Source of the DNA: Cyanobium sp. PLM2.Bin73
GTDB taxonomy: Bacteria; Cyanobacteriota; Cyanobacteriia; PCC-6307; Cyanobiaceae
Assembly: GCA_007694915.1 (NCBI GenBank)
Contig: REEV01000071.1
Location: 1-63,728, forward strand
Reading direction: 5' to 3'
DNA: 63,728 nt
Part shown: piece after piece, positions 33,935-54,817 of the stretch
Numbering within the stretch: position 1 is the first letter of the stretch
How the letters are laid out: each line of letters begins with the position of its first letter
The notes under the pieces: model-generated
Databases searched by the model: none
Told to the model about the DNA's origin: nothing
What the model saw: the letters and a program-made list of their open reading frames with translations, nothing else
Made by a program: the position numbers and the translations under genes

Positions 33935-35703
33935 CACCCCTGCGGTGGCTGGCCCAGCGCCTGGCGCAGGCTCCCCTGCAGCTGGGCCCGCTGACGCAGG
34001 GCCAGCAGCCCCAGCACCGCCACCACCAGCCCGCCCCAGCCCCACAGGGGCAGCTTGAGCAGGAAGCCCCCCAGCCCCAGCAGGGCGCCGAACAGCACGG
34101 CGCAGCTGCCCAGCAGCTGGCTGACCAGATCGAGCAGGGACTCCTGGGGCTCCACGCCGGTGCGCCGCCGCCAGGCGGTCCAGCCCGGCCCCGCGGGCCG
34201 CACCACGCGCACGAACTGCTCCAGCACCTCGGCCGATTCCGGCGGGGTGGCCAGCATCGCCGCGATCCACACCACCGCCGTGATGGCCGTGGTGGCCAGC
34301 AGGCGCAGGCCGTAGTCGTCGATGCGCAGCAGCGGCACCACCGAGGTGGAGAAGCCCACCAGGAATCCCCCCAGCATCGCCGCCAGCTCGGCGGCGGCGT
34401 TGATCCGCCACCAGAACCAGCGCAGCACCAGCACCACCCCCGGGCCGGTGCCGATGGCGATCACCAGGCGGAACACGGCGCCGATGCTGGTGCTCAGCAG
34501 CGCCGTGATCACCCCCAGCACCACCAGCAGCACCGAAGCCAGCTGGCCGATCAGCAGCAGCTCGCGCTGGGAGGCCTGCGGGCGCATGAAGCGCTGGTAG
34601 AGGTCGTGGGTGAGGTAACTGGCGCCCCAGTTCACCGCCGTGCTCACCGTGCTCATGAACGCCGCCACCAGCGACACCACCACCAGCCCCAGGGCCACCG
34701 GAGGCAGCAGCTGCACCGCCAGCAGCGGATAGCTCTGCTCCCAGTCGGTCTGATCGGGCAGCAGCACCACCGCCGCCAGGGCCACCAGGATCCAGGGCCA
34801 GCTGCGCAGCAGGTAGTTCACCCCCAGAAACACCCAGCTGGCGATCCGGGCCTGGCGCTCATCGCGGGTGGCCAGCAGCCGCTGGATGAATTCGCCGCCG
34901 CCGTCACTGCGGCGGAAACTCCACCACTGCAGGGCGATGTAGGCGCTGAAGGTGGCCACCGAGATGCCGGCACTGTCCAGCCAGCGCAGGCGCCCTCCCT
35001 CCAGCTGCCAGGGCACCGGCGAGAGCAGCTCGGGGCGGTTGAGGGCCCGCAGGCTCTCCAGCAGGGCATCCATGCCACCAGCGGCGTTCACCGCCGCCCA
35101 GGACACGGCCACCGCCCCACCCAGGGCCAGCACCAGCTGCATCAGGTCGGTGACCACCACCGCCCAGAGGCCGCCGGCGGCGGTGTACACCAGCACCAGC
35201 AGCCCCACGATCGCCAGCAGGGTGAGGCGCGACTCGGGGGTGGGCGCCAGGCCCAGGGCCTCGCTCACCTTGGCCATGGCCAGAAAGGCGTAGCCGATGC
35301 CGATGCAGTTGATCGGCAGGGCGAACAGGAAGGCCTTGATCCCCCGCAGCCAGGCGGCGGTGGCGCCGCCGTAGCGCAGTTCGGTGAAAGCGGCGTCGGT
35401 GAGCACGCCGCTGCGCCGCCAGAGGGGGGCGAACACCACGGCCATGGCCACGTGGGCCACCCCGAAGCTCCACCACTCCCAGTTGCCCGCCAGCCCGCGC
35501 ACCCCCACCAGCCCAGCCACATAGAGGGGCGTGTCCACAGAGAAGGTGGTGGCAGCCATCGAGGCCCCGGCCAGCCAGCCGCTGAGGCGGCGGCCGGCCA
35601 CGAAGTAATCGGCCTCATCGCGGTTGCGGCGCGCCAGCCACAGCCCCACCAGCAGGCTCGCCACCAGATAGCCGATCAGGATCAGCCAGTCGATCGGGTG
35701 CAC
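33934..35703 (-). CDS. sodium:solute symporter family transporter
   Basis: This SSS-type transporter of about 589 residues has some 12-14 membrane segments. HPIDWLILIGYLVASLLVGL is the first helix. DEADYFVAGRRLSGWLAGAS near 30 and AATTFSVDTPLYVAGLVGVR near 51 contain the conserved family loops, and SLVAAFMSTVSTAVNWGASY near 341 is the sodium-site helix. It probably imports an organic solute with Na+, the substrate being unidentifiable by eye. GTG 35703 is preferred; the frame is open to 35754, where it would overlap the divergent gene. Confidence 0.85.
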   Translation of the reverse strand: MHPIDWLILIGYLVASLLVGLWLARRNRDEADYFVAGRRLSGWLAGASMAATTFSVDTPLYVAGLVGVRGLAGNWEWWSFGVAHVAMAVVFAPLWRRSGVLTDAAFTELRYGGATAAWLRGIKAFLFALPINCIGIGYAFLAMAKVSEALGLAPTPESRLTLLAIVGLLVLVYTAAGGLWAVVVTDLMQLVLALGGAVAVSWAAVNAAGGMDALLESLRALNRPELLSPVPWQLEGGRLRWLDSAGISVATFSAYIALQWWSFRRSDGGGEFIQRLLATRDERQARIASWVFLGVNYLLRSWPWILVALAAVVLLPDQTDWEQSYPLLAVQLLPPVALGLVVVSLVAAFMSTVSTAVNWGASYLTHDLYQRFMRPQASQRELLLIGQLASVLLVVLGVITALLSTSIGAVFRLVIAIGTGPGVVLVLRWFWWRINAAAELAAMLGGFLVGFSTSVVPLLRIDDYGLRLLATTAITAVVWIAAMLATPPESAEVLEQFVRVVRPAGPGWTAWRRRTGVEPQESLLDLVSQLLGSCAVLFGALLGLGGFLLKLPLWGWGGLVVAVLGLLALRQRAQLQGSLRQALGQPPQG

Positions 35704-37244
35704 GGCGGGCGGCTCCGGTGGGCGCAGTATGAAGGCCAGACCCCGGCCCCCCACGCCTCACGACCCGATGCAGAACAGCTTCTTTGCCGACTCCCTCGAC
35801 CAGGACACGGTGAAGCAGCGGATCCTGGCGTTGGAGCAGGGCCGGGTGGGCTTCTACAGCATCGGTCTCTATCCGGCCTCGATGGCCTACAACAGCGCCA
35901 TGCACGGTGGCGGCGACCGGCTGCTGCTGGCCACCCGGCCGGGACGCTCCCTGTTCGGGGCCTTTTCCGCCAAGGACCGCACCGGCATGGATCCGGCCCA
36001 CGTGGCCACCATGGAGGCGATGGCCTGGCAGACGGTGGACGGCCGGCCCACGCCCCACACCCTGGCCTCCCTGATCGAGCAGTGCGATCTGGTGCTGCTC
36101 AGCTCCAACAGCAACCACATCGAGCAGGACCTCCAGGAGGCCTGTGACCTGCGCCGCGAACTGGGCCGGGAGCAGGTGGTGCTGGGCTGCCTGGCGGGCT
36201 CCTTCAGCCACGACCCGCTCAGCAACGACTCCTACGTGCTGTGCGAGCGGCAGCCCAACATGGCCTTCTTCTCCGGCTTCCACCGCCACGACGCCCTGCG
36301 CGATCCGGTGGACAGCTTCACCGCCAATTTCTGCCATCCCAACGCCGTCACGGCCCTGCTGGGGGCGCGGCTGCTGGACCGCATCTCCCCCAACATTCAG
36401 GTGTCACCGGGGGTGCACAACGTGGAGGCGCAATACATCAAGGCCGCCAAGAACATCTCCTCGATCTTTGCCGGCTTCGGCCACACCTACCACGCCGAAA
36501 ACACCGGCATCCTTCCCACCCTGCTCACCCTGCTGCTCGACCAGTGCCTCGACCAGGCGTCCTCGGTGTCGATGCGGCGGCGCGACCGCCAGCGTCTCTA
36601 CGGTCGCCAGCCCTTCCCGCTCACTGAACTGGGCTATGGCGTGCAGCGCATCGAGGCGGCCCTCAACCGCGGCGGCGACATGGAGAAGGTGCGCGACCAC
36701 ACCTTCACCCAGCTCACCGCCATGGTGGCCGATGTGCGCGGCAGCATGATGCTGCCGATGTATGGCAAGCCCACCCGCAACTTCCAGGCCGGGCGCATCC
36801 TGGCCGAGGGCATGCGGCGGCTGGGGCGCTGCCCGCGGGATGTGGAGGAATTCGAGCACTGGTGTGAGCAGGAGGGCCTGCAGAAAGGTGGCCTGGAGGG
36901 GCTCAAGGCCCTGCGCTACTGGCCCCAGATCCTGCGCAACTACGCCATCCAGGTGCACGACGCCTCGATGGTGAACCTGCTGTACATGGCGATCTTTGGC
37001 AAACGCGACACCAAGGCGATCGCCTTCCGGGTGATGACCGAAAGCCGCGAACTCTCCAACTACTGCCAGGAGTCGGTGCGGCCCTCCCACAGCCGCCGCT
37101 ACTCCGAGGCCCTGCAGAACCTGGAGCGTCCCGGCGCCCTCGAGCTCGTGGCCAACGCCGTGATCGCCGACAACGCCCGCCGCGCCATCCCCGACGACAG
37201 CATCGGCGACGAGGCCGACAGCGGCGAGGAGACCCCCGCCTACC

Positions 37245-44547
<7,303 letters not shown>

Positions 44548-44600
44548 GGGGACAGGACGCGAGGAGTGAAGAGCAGACAGGAAAAACGCAGTGGGTGATT

Positions 44601-47600
44601 TCAGTCGTCGTCGTAGTCCGCGACGCCGAGGGACTCGTAGGTGGGCCGGTTGGGCGTGCTGCGACGGGGGTTGACGTCCTGCATCAGATCAACCTCGGCG
44701 CCCTCGTCGGTGTAGACGGCGATGTCGAGGCCGAGGGACTGCAGCTCGCGCATCAGCACCTTGAAAGACTCGGGGGTGCCGGGCCTGGGGATGGGCTTGC
44801 CCTTCACGATCGCGTTGAGGGCCTCGTTGCGCCCCTGCATGTCGTCGGACTTGACGGTGAGCAGTTCCTGCAGGGTGTAGGCCGCGCCGTAGGCCTCCAG
44901 CGCCCACACCTCCATCTCGCCCAGGCGCTGGCCGCCCTGCTGGGCCTTGCCGCCCAGGGGCTGCTGGGTCACCAGCGAGTAAGGACCGGTGGAGCGGGCG
45001 TGGATCTTGTCGTCCACCAGGTGCACCAGCTTGAGGATGTGGGCATAGCCCACGGTCACCGGCTGGTCGAAGGGCTCGCCGGTGCGGCCGTCGGTGAGCT
45101 GGATCTTGCCGGGATTCTCGGGGTCATACACCCACTCCTTGCCGGGCTGGGCAGCGGCCTCCTCAAGGAACGCCTGCACCGTCTGCTTCGACTTCTCGGC
45201 GCCGTGCATCTCATCGAAGGGCACCACCTTGACGCGGCAGTCGAGATGGGAACTGGCCCAGCCCATCAGGCACTCGAACACCTGGCCCACGTTCATGCGG
45301 CTGGGCACGCCCAGGGGGTTGAGCACGATGTCGATTGGGGTGCCATCGGGCAGGTAGGGCATGTCCTCCCGGGGAAGGATGCGGCTGATGATGCCCTTGT
45401 TGCCATGGCGGCCAGCCATCTTGTCGCCCACCTGGATCTTCAGGCGCTTGGCCACATACACGCGCACCACCATGTTGGCGCCCGGCGGCAGCTCATCACC
45501 CTGCTCGCGGGTGTAGATGCGCACATCCACCACCCGGCCGCGCTCGGTGCCGGGCACGCGCAGGGAGTTGTCGCGCACGTCGCGGGCCTTCTCGCCGAAG
45601 ATCGCGCGCAGCAGCTTCTCTTCCGGCGGCTGATCCGATTCGCCTTTGGGCGTCACCTTGCCCACGAGGATGTCGCCGCTCTCCACGAAAGCACCGATGC
45701 GGATGATGCCCATCTCATCGAGATTGCCCAGGCTCTCCTCGGCCACGTTGGGGATCTCGCGGGTGATCTCCTCGGGTCCAAGCTTGGTCTGACGGGCCTC
45801 GATCTCATACTTCTCGATGTGCACCGAAGTATAGAGATCGTCGGTCACCAGACGCTCGCTGAGCAGAATGGCGTCCTCGTAGTTGTAGCCCTCCCAGGGC
45901 ATGTAGGCGATCAGAACGTTCTGACCGAGGGCGATTTCACCGCCTTCGCAGGCTGAACCATCCGCCAGGACCTGGCCGGCGATCACCTGGTCGCCCTGCT
46001 TCACGATCGGCCGCTGGTTGAGGCAGGTGTCCTGGTTGGAACGCTGGTACTTCTGCAGGTAGTGGGTGTGATCAACGCCGTTCTCATCGCGGATCACGAT
46101 CGCCGTGGCATCCACGAACGTCACCGTGCCGCTCACCCGGGTCACCGGCACCATGCCGGAGTCGCGGGCCACCTGGGTTTCCAGGCCGGTGCCCACCAGC
46201 GGGCGCTCGGGCCGCAGCAGGGGCACCGCCTGGCGCTGCATGTTGGAGCCCATCAGGGCCCGGTTGGCATCGTCGTGCTCGAGGAAGGGGATCAGGGAGG
46301 TGGCCACCGAGATCACCTGCACCGGCGAGAGCTGCACATAGTCCACCTGCTCGGGGGGCACCTTCTCGAAATCCTGGCGGTAGCGCACCGGCACCAGCTC
46401 CGAGGTGATGCGGCCATCGGAATCGGTGGGCACGTCGCCGGGGGCGACGCGGCACTCATCCTCCAGGTCGGCCGAGAGGTAGATGGGATCGCCCTGCTTG
46501 AGCACGATGCCGTTCTCCACCTTCCAGAACGGGGTTTCGATGAAGCCGTACTCGTTCACCCGGGCATGGGTGGCCAGCGAACCGATCAGGCCGGCGTTGG
46601 GGCCCTCCGGCGTTTCGATCGGGCAGATGCGGCCGTAGTGGGAGGGGTGGATGTCGCGCACGGCGAAACCGGCCCGCTCGCGGGTGAGGCCGCCGGGGCC
46701 CAGGGCGCTGATGCGGCGCTTGTGGGTGAGCTCGGCCAGGGGATTGGTCTGGTCCATGAACTGGCTGAGCTGGCTGGAGCCAAAGAACTCCTTGATCGCC
46801 GCCACCAGGGGCTTGGGATTCACCAGCTGGGCCGGGGTGAGCGATTCGGTCTCGCCCACCGTCATGCGCTCCTTGATGATGCGCTCCAGGCGGTTAAGGC
46901 CCACGCGCACCTGGTTCTGCAGCAGCTCGCCCACCGAACGCACGCGGCGATTGCCGAGGTGGTCGATGTCATCGAGGCTGGCGCCGCCGACATCGAGCTC
47001 CAGATTGATCAGGTAGTCGATCGTGCTCAGCACGTCCTCGGGGGTGAGGGTGCGCACCGCATCGGGGATCGTGAGCCGCAGCTTCTTGTTGATCTTGTAG
47101 CGACCCACCCGGCCCAGGTCGTAGCGCTTGGGATCGAAGAAGCGGCTGTGCAGCAGGCTCTGGCCGCCGCTCACCGACGGCGGCTCCCCGGGCCGCAGCT
47201 TCTTGTAGAGCTCCAGCAGGGCCTGGTCTTCCGAGGAGATGCCCTCGTCGTTCGCCGACTCGATCGACTTGTGGTAGTACTCCGGATGGCGCAACTTGTC
47301 GAGCACGTCATTGTCCGACAGGCCGATGGCGCGCATCAGCACGTGGGCATTGATCTTGCGCGTCTTGTCGACCCGCACGTGCAGCAGGTCGTTCTTGTCA
47401 GTTTCGAACTTCAGCCAGGCGCCGCGGTTGGGGATCAGGCTGGCGTTGAAGGTCTTGCGGCCGTTCTTGTCCTGCTCGTCCTTGAAATACACGCCGGGCG
47501 AGCGCACGATCTGGTTCACGATCACGCGCTCAGCACCATTGATGATGAAGGTGCCGCGCTCGGTCATCAGCGGCAGTTCGCCGATGAACACCTCCTGCTC

Positions 47601-47891
47601 CTTGATCTCGCCGGTTTCCTTGTTGATCAGCCGGCAGGTCACATACATCTGCGAGGCGAAGGTGGCATCGCGGCGCTTCGCTTCCTCCACATCGTGGCGG
47701 GGCCGCTTCAGCCGGTACTCACTGCCGATGAAGTGCAGCTCGAGCTTGCCGGTGTAGTCGGTGATCGGCGAAAAACTCTCCAGCTCCTCGATCAGGCCCT
47801 TCTCCAGGAACCACTTGAAACTCGCCCGCTGCACCTCCACCAGATCGGGCAGGTAAGTGGCGGTCTTGGCGACCTGGATCGCGCTGCTCAT
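44601..47891 (-). CDS. rpoB: RNA polymerase beta subunit
   Basis: This 1096-residue subunit forms half of the catalytic cleft. The rifampicin-region [20 protein letters not shown] and [11 protein letters not shown], then [20 protein letters not shown], is present near residues 370-440. [20 protein letters not shown] near 830 and [20 protein letters not shown] near 990 are also conserved. It is shorter than the E. coli protein because it lacks the bacterial lineage-specific inserts, as usual in cyanobacteria. The 225-base leader to tatD contains a large stem-loop. Confidence 0.97.
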   Translation of the reverse strand: MSSAIQVAKTATYLPDLVEVQRASFKWFLEKGLIEELESFSPITDYTGKLELHFIGSEYRLKRPRHDVEEAKRRDATFASQMYVTCRLINKETGEIKEQEVFIGELPLMTERGTFIINGAERVIVNQIVRSPGVYFKDEQDKNGRKTFNASLIPNRGAWLKFETDKNDLLHVRVDKTRKINAHVLMRAIGLSDNDVLDKLRHPEYYHKSIESANDEGISSEDQALLELYKKLRPGEPPSVSGGQSLLHSRFFDPKRYDLGRVGRYKINKKLRLTIPDAVRTLTPEDVLSTIDYLINLELDVGGASLDDIDHLGNRRVRSVGELLQNQVRVGLNRLERIIKERMTVGETESLTPAQLVNPKPLVAAIKEFFGSSQLSQFMDQTNPLAELTHKRRISALGPGGLTRERAGFAVRDIHPSHYGRICPIETPEGPNAGLIGSLATHARVNEYGFIETPFWKVENGIVLKQGDPIYLSADLEDECRVAPGDVPTDSDGRITSELVPVRYRQDFEKVPPEQVDYVQLSPVQVISVATSLIPFLEHDDANRALMGSNMQRQAVPLLRPERPLVGTGLETQVARDSGMVPVTRVSGTVTFVDATAIVIRDENGVDHTHYLQKYQRSNQDTCLNQRPIVKQGDQVIAGQVLADGSACEGGEIALGQNVLIAYMPWEGYNYEDAILLSERLVTDDLYTSVHIEKYEIEARQTKLGPEEITREIPNVAEESLGNLDEMGIIRIGAFVESGDILVGKVTPKGESDQPPEEKLLRAIFGEKARDVRDNSLRVPGTERGRVVDVRIYTREQGDELPPGANMVVRVYVAKRLKIQVGDKMAGRHGNKGIISRILPREDMPYLPDGTPIDIVLNPLGVPSRMNVGQVFECLMGWASSHLDCRVKVVPFDEMHGAEKSKQTVQAFLEEAAAQPGKEWVYDPENPGKIQLTDGRTGEPFDQPVTVGYAHILKLVHLVDDKIHARSTGPYSLVTQQPLGGKAQQGGQRLGEMEVWALEAYGAAYTLQELLTVKSDDMQGRNEALNAIVKGKPIPRPGTPESFKVLMRELQSLGLDIAVYTDEGAEVDLMQDVNPRRSTPNRPTYESLGVADYDDD

Positions 47892-47986
47892 GCGGTGAAC
47901 CTGCAGGAACGGGTGAACAAAGTGGCCTGTCGGCCTGTCAGCGCTGAAGGGCGGCCGATCCCGGAGACCCTCCGGGCATCAGCGAC

Positions 47987-48048
47987 GAGGGCAGCCCACA
48001 CGAACAGCCGTCCCCCGCCAGGGGAACGGCTGCCCGGGGGCTGCCCTC
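47987..48048 (-). promoter_or_regulatory. two-tier stem-loop in the rpoB leader
   Basis: GAGGGCAGCCC (47987-47997) pairs perfectly with GGGCTGCCCTC (48038-48048). Inside it, CAGCCGT (48005-48011) pairs with ACGGCTG (48026-48032), and after one mismatch CCCC pairs with GGGG around a GCCA loop. A smaller stem, CCCGGA/TCCGGG, follows at 47960-47976. No T run follows, so this is not a simple terminator. It lies between tatD and rpoB and could be an attenuator, an RNA-processing site or a control site for rpoB. Confidence 0.6.
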
Positions 48049-48116
48049 AGGAAACGCGCTTCAGGACTGCAGACTTCGACAACAAGGAGCGAATTCGCAT
48101 CCAGACCAATGAATCA

Positions 48117-48995
48117 TCATACATCGTCAAGGTGGAGCCCGAACAGGGCTGTCGCATTGGCGCTGCTGGTGCATGCCACGGTGGCCAGGGGTTCGCCGCG
48201 CAGCTCGGCCACCCTGGCCGCCACCGCTGCCACGTAGGCCGGCTCATTGCGTTTGCCGCGGCGGGGCACCGGCGCCAGAAAGGGGCAATCGGTTTCCACC
48301 AGATAGCGGTGGGCAGGCACCTGGCGGGCGCAGGCGTGGGTTGCCTCGGCCTTGGCGAAGGTGACCACGCCGCTGAAGCTGATGTAGAGCCCCAGCTCCA
48401 GAAAACCCTCCATCTCCTCGGGGGTGCCTCCCCAGCAGTGCATCACGCCGCGGGGACAGCTGCCGGCTTCGGAGCGCTGGCGCAGTTCGGCCAGCATCGG
48501 TTCGGCCGCATCGCGGCAGTGGATGATCACCGGCAGATCCAGCTCCACCGCCAGATCCAGCTGGGGCCGCAGCGCCGCCAGCTGCTCCTCCAGGTTCTGC
48601 TGGCGAAACAGGTCGAGGCCCAGCTCGCCGATGGCCACCACGCGGGAATCGGCCTGGGCCGCCTCCCGCAGCTGCTGCTGGGTGTCCGCCGCCCAGTGGC
48701 GGGTGTCGAGCGGATGCACCCCCACCGAGTAGCGCATCTCCGGGAAGCGGTCGGCCAGGGCACGGATGGCGGGGATCTCCGCCGGCTCCACGCAGGCATG
48801 CACCAGGGCCTTCACACCCGCCTGGCGCCAGCGCTCGGCCACCGCCTCAAGGTCGTCGTCGAAATCACGGAAGACGATGTGGCAGTGGGAGTCGACCAGG
48901 GCCGCCCCGTCAGGGGGCGCAGCCAGCGCAGCCGTGGCGGCGGGCGCAGCCGTGGCGGCGGGCGCAGTCGTGGCGGGGGGCGCGTGTGGGGTCAT
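48117..48995 (-). CDS. tatD: TatD-family metal-dependent hydrolase
   Basis: This 292-residue TIM-barrel hydrolase has VDSHCHI at 34-40 (first metal ligands), ELGLDLFRQQ near 125, PVIIHCRDAAEPM near 154, GVMHCWGG near 187 and YLVETDCPFLAPVPRRGKRN near 232, with the usual ligands. Family members are 3'-5' DNA/RNA exonucleases or phosphodiesterases. The first 30 residues are an Ala/Pro/Thr-rich extension encoded by an 18-bp tandem repeat. It follows rpsT by 46 bases and precedes rpoB. Confidence 0.88.
   Translation of the reverse strand: MTPHAPPATTAPAATAAPAATAALAAPPDGAALVDSHCHIVFRDFDDDLEAVAERWRQAGVKALVHACVEPAEIPAIRALADRFPEMRYSVGVHPLDTRHWAADTQQQLREAAQADSRVVAIGELGLDLFRQQNLEEQLAALRPQLDLAVELDLPVIIHCRDAAEPMLAELRQRSEAGSCPRGVMHCWGGTPEEMEGFLELGLYISFSGVVTFAKAEATHACARQVPAHRYLVETDCPFLAPVPRRGKRNEPAYVAAVAARVAELRGEPLATVACTSSANATALFGLHLDDV
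48926..48979. repeat. three 18-bp tandem repeats in the tatD 5' end
   Basis: Three copies of an 18-base unit (48926-48943, 48944-48961, 48962-48979) lie in frame at the start of tatD. Copies 1 and 2 are identical and copy 3 has two changes. They encode an alanine/proline-rich N-terminal extension that is not part of the TatD fold. Confidence 0.85.
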
Positions 48996-49041
48996 GGCGC
49001 GGGCACACAGCCTGGAGGCGGCCCCATGCTGGCGTCGCAGC

Positions 49042-49374
<333 letters not shown>

Positions 49375-49459
49375 TCATCTTACCTCCAGGCCCTCCAGGC
49401 TCGGTTCAGCCCCCTCCTGCAACGACCTAATTTGAGGAGCCGCGCCCTGGCTCACCGCC

Positions 49460-50803
<1,344 letters not shown>

Positions 50804-51183
50804 TCAACCCGCCGGCGAGGGCGCAGGCTCTGCCTGGCAGCTGAATTCCTCGATCGTGCCCAGACCCTGGCGCAGGCGGAAGCGGGGCTGGTCGGGATCC
50901 TCCAGGCTCCACCACCACTTGCCATCGGTGTAGCTGGGGGCGCCGGCGTTGTTGGTGCGGGGCAGCTGCAGGGACAGGTCGCGCCAGCGCAGCACCACGA
51001 AGGCACCGGGCGCGGTGCCGGCCACCACGTTGGGAATGTCCAGCGCATCCACCGGGCCGTTGTCGGTGCGGGCCAGGAGCAGATCGCCGTCGCAGCGGTA
51101 GGCGCGCTCGGCATCCCCGGGCCCCGGTGCCAGGGCCAGCAGCACGGCCAGCAGCGGGGCCAGAAGCGTCGCCAGCAGGGCCG

Positions 51184-51187
<4 letters not shown>
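50804..51187 (-). CDS. secreted conserved protein, unknown function
   Basis: This 127-residue protein has an N-terminal signal peptide (hydrophobic about 3-20, [13 protein letters not shown] after it). The mature part is rich in beta strands, with [20 protein letters not shown] near 30 and [14 protein letters not shown] near 88, and has two cysteines that could form a disulfide. The pattern vaguely recalls MliC-type lysozyme inhibitors, but I cannot confirm it. Its start overlaps the rpiA stop (ATGA). Confidence 0.55.
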
Positions 51188-51900
<713 letters not shown>

Positions 51901-51955
51901 CGCTGCCATGCGTGGGGCCGCGACCGTAGCAATGGCCCGGCAGCAATGGCCCGGC

Positions 51956-53161
<1,206 letters not shown>

Positions 53162-53944
53162 CTAGGCAGCTGCCGCCTCCGGCGCCGTCCAGCGCAGCAG
53201 CAGCTGGCGCAGCACGCCGGCCGCATCCAGCTCCAGCCAGCGGCCGCCGGGATCATCGGCCCGCCCCAGGGGACAGGGCTGCACCGGGCCGAAGCCACAG
53301 AGGGTGGAGGGACAGCCCAACAACTCCACCCCCGGCCGACCGGGCAGCTCGCCCCGCCAGTGCTGATGCACGTGGCCGAACACCAGGGCGCGCAGGCCCG
53401 GAACCGGGCGCAGCAGGGCCAGCAGCTCGGCGCCGTCCTCCAGGGCGATGGCGTCCATGCCCGGATCGCCGATCGCTACGGGAGGGTGATGCACCGCCAC
53501 CAGCAGGGGCCGCGCTGGACCCGTCCCCCAGCGCTCCAGCCCCTGCGCCAACCAGGCCAGCTGGCGACGGCCGAGGGCACCACCATTGCGCCCGGCCTGG
53601 TGGCTGTCGAGCAGCGCCAGCCGGCAGCCGTCCAGCTCCAGCAGCGCCGGCGCCACAACTGCCCGGCGGCCAAGGGCGGCCCGCAGCAGCTGGGGGTGGT
53701 CGTGGTTGCCGCTGAGCAGCGCCACCGGGGTGGGCCAGGCCTCGAGCAACTCCCGCAGGCGGCAGTAGCCAGCCCAGCTCTCGTCCTGGCAGAGATCGCC
53801 GCTGATCACCAACAGGTGGGGGGGCGGATCGAGGGCGGCTCCCTGGCGCAGGGCCTCCGCCAGCAGGGGGAACGGGCGCCGGCCCCGGTAGCTGGCGGCC
53901 GGGTCGGCGAGCAGGTGGGGGTCGCTGAGCTGTAGCAGGCGCAT
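53162..53944 (-). CDS. metallophosphoesterase (CpdA-like)
   Basis: This 260-residue calcineurin-like phosphoesterase starts MRLLQLSDPHLLADP, where Asp and His are the first metal ligands. LLVISGDLCQDESW near 46 (GDxxxD-like), LLSGNHDHPQLL near 77 (GNHD), VAVHHPPVAIGDPGMD near 148 and VFGHVHQHWRG near 189 (GHxH) are all present. Such enzymes include the CpdA cAMP phosphodiesterases, but the substrate is not settled. The first ATG is chosen to avoid overlapping the divergent gene. Confidence 0.85.
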   Translation of the reverse strand: MRLLQLSDPHLLADPAASYRGRRPFPLLAEALRQGAALDPPPHLLVISGDLCQDESWAGYCRLRELLEAWPTPVALLSGNHDHPQLLRAALGRRAVVAPALLELDGCRLALLDSHQAGRNGGALGRRQLAWLAQGLERWGTGPARPLLVAVHHPPVAIGDPGMDAIALEDGAELLALLRPVPGLRALVFGHVHQHWRGELPGRPGVELLGCPSTLCGFGPVQPCPLGRADDPGGRWLELDAAGVLRQLLLRWTAPEAAAA

Positions 53945-53978
53945 CCGCTTAAGTTGCACCTCTGCTCTTCTGCGCACC

Positions 53979-54281
53979 ATGGCAGCAATTCCTCCCGGCA
54001 GCCGTCAGTGCTGCAGCGTTTGTCAGGTGGAGATCCAGGGCATGGTGGGAGGCAACGACCTGGTGCACTTCAGCCAGGGGGCGCCGGGCACCAGGGCCAA
54101 GCTGTGGGCGCGGGTGTGCCAGTTCCTGAACAGCGACGACAAGCGCTCCCGCTGCCTCAACCAGGACGTGAGCCAGCGCGGCACGGTGGTGCAGAGCGAT
54201 TACTACGACGAGGCGCCTGCGATCAACCTGGGCCTGGGCGGCGCCGCGGGTCCGGCCGGTGCCGGATCGGCTGACGGCTGA
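53979..54281 (+). CDS. small conserved protein, cysteine-containing
   Basis: This 100-residue protein has an N-terminal CCSVCQVEIQGM (residues 11-22) that could bind metal with a later cysteine pair (VCQFLNSDDKRSRCLNQ near 47). DLVHFSQGAPGTRAKLWARV near 28 and VQSDYYDEAP near 71 follow. The tail is Gly/Ala-rich. I do not recognise a named family. It is eight bases upstream of rimP in the same direction, so it probably belongs to the nusA-infB operon. Confidence 0.6.
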   Translation: MAAIPPGSRQCCSVCQVEIQGMVGGNDLVHFSQGAPGTRAKLWARVCQFLNSDDKRSRCLNQDVSQRGTVVQSDYYDEAPAINLGLGGAAGPAGAGSADG

Positions 54282-54289
54282 GCGGCGCC

Positions 54290-54778
54290 GTGCCCCATCC
54301 GCTGATCCCCAAGCTCGAGCAACTCGCCCGCACGTCCCTGCAGCAGGCGGGGTTCGAGTTGCGCGGCGTGCAGCTGCACACCCACCGCATCCCCATGACC
54401 CTGCAGGTGCTGGTGCAGCGCCGCGATGGCCGTGACATCAGCCTCAATGACTGCGCCGGCCTGAGCGCACCGCTGGGTGAGGCCATCGAGGCGGCCGGAC
54501 TGCTGGGGGAGGCGGCCTATGTTCTGGAGGTCGGCAGCCCCGGCCTGGGCGAGGACCTGCGCGACGATCGCGACTTCCGCAGCTTCCGCGGATTTCCGGT
54601 GGCCGTGCGCTATCGCGACGGCCGGGGGGGCGAAGCCCAGGCCGGCGGGCTGCTGCTCGAGCGCACCGCCGGCGAGCTGCTGATCAACATCCGTGGCCGC
54701 ACCAAGCGGATCCCCCGCGAGGACGTCATCAACGTGCGCCTGGTGAGTGCCGGCGAAGCCGGCGGCAACGACACCTGA
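54290..54778 (+). CDS. rimP: ribosome maturation factor
   Basis: RimP (162 residues) assists assembly of the 30S subunit. ELRGVQLHTHRIPMTLQVLV near 24, VQRRDGRDISLNDCAGLSAP near 43, and VLEVGSPGLGEDLRDDRDFR near 79 are the conserved core, followed by an SH3-like C-terminal domain (INIRGRTKRIPREDVINVRL near 129). The start is GTG. It is 39 bases before nusA, the usual order. Confidence 0.92.
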   Translation: MPHPLIPKLEQLARTSLQQAGFELRGVQLHTHRIPMTLQVLVQRRDGRDISLNDCAGLSAPLGEAIEAAGLLGEAAYVLEVGSPGLGEDLRDDRDFRSFRGFPVAVRYRDGRGGEAQAGGLLLERTAGELLINIRGRTKRIPREDVINVRLVSAGEAGGNDT

Positions 54779-54817
54779 CTCCACCCCACAACCGAATCAC
54801 CCCAAAACCGAAGAACC

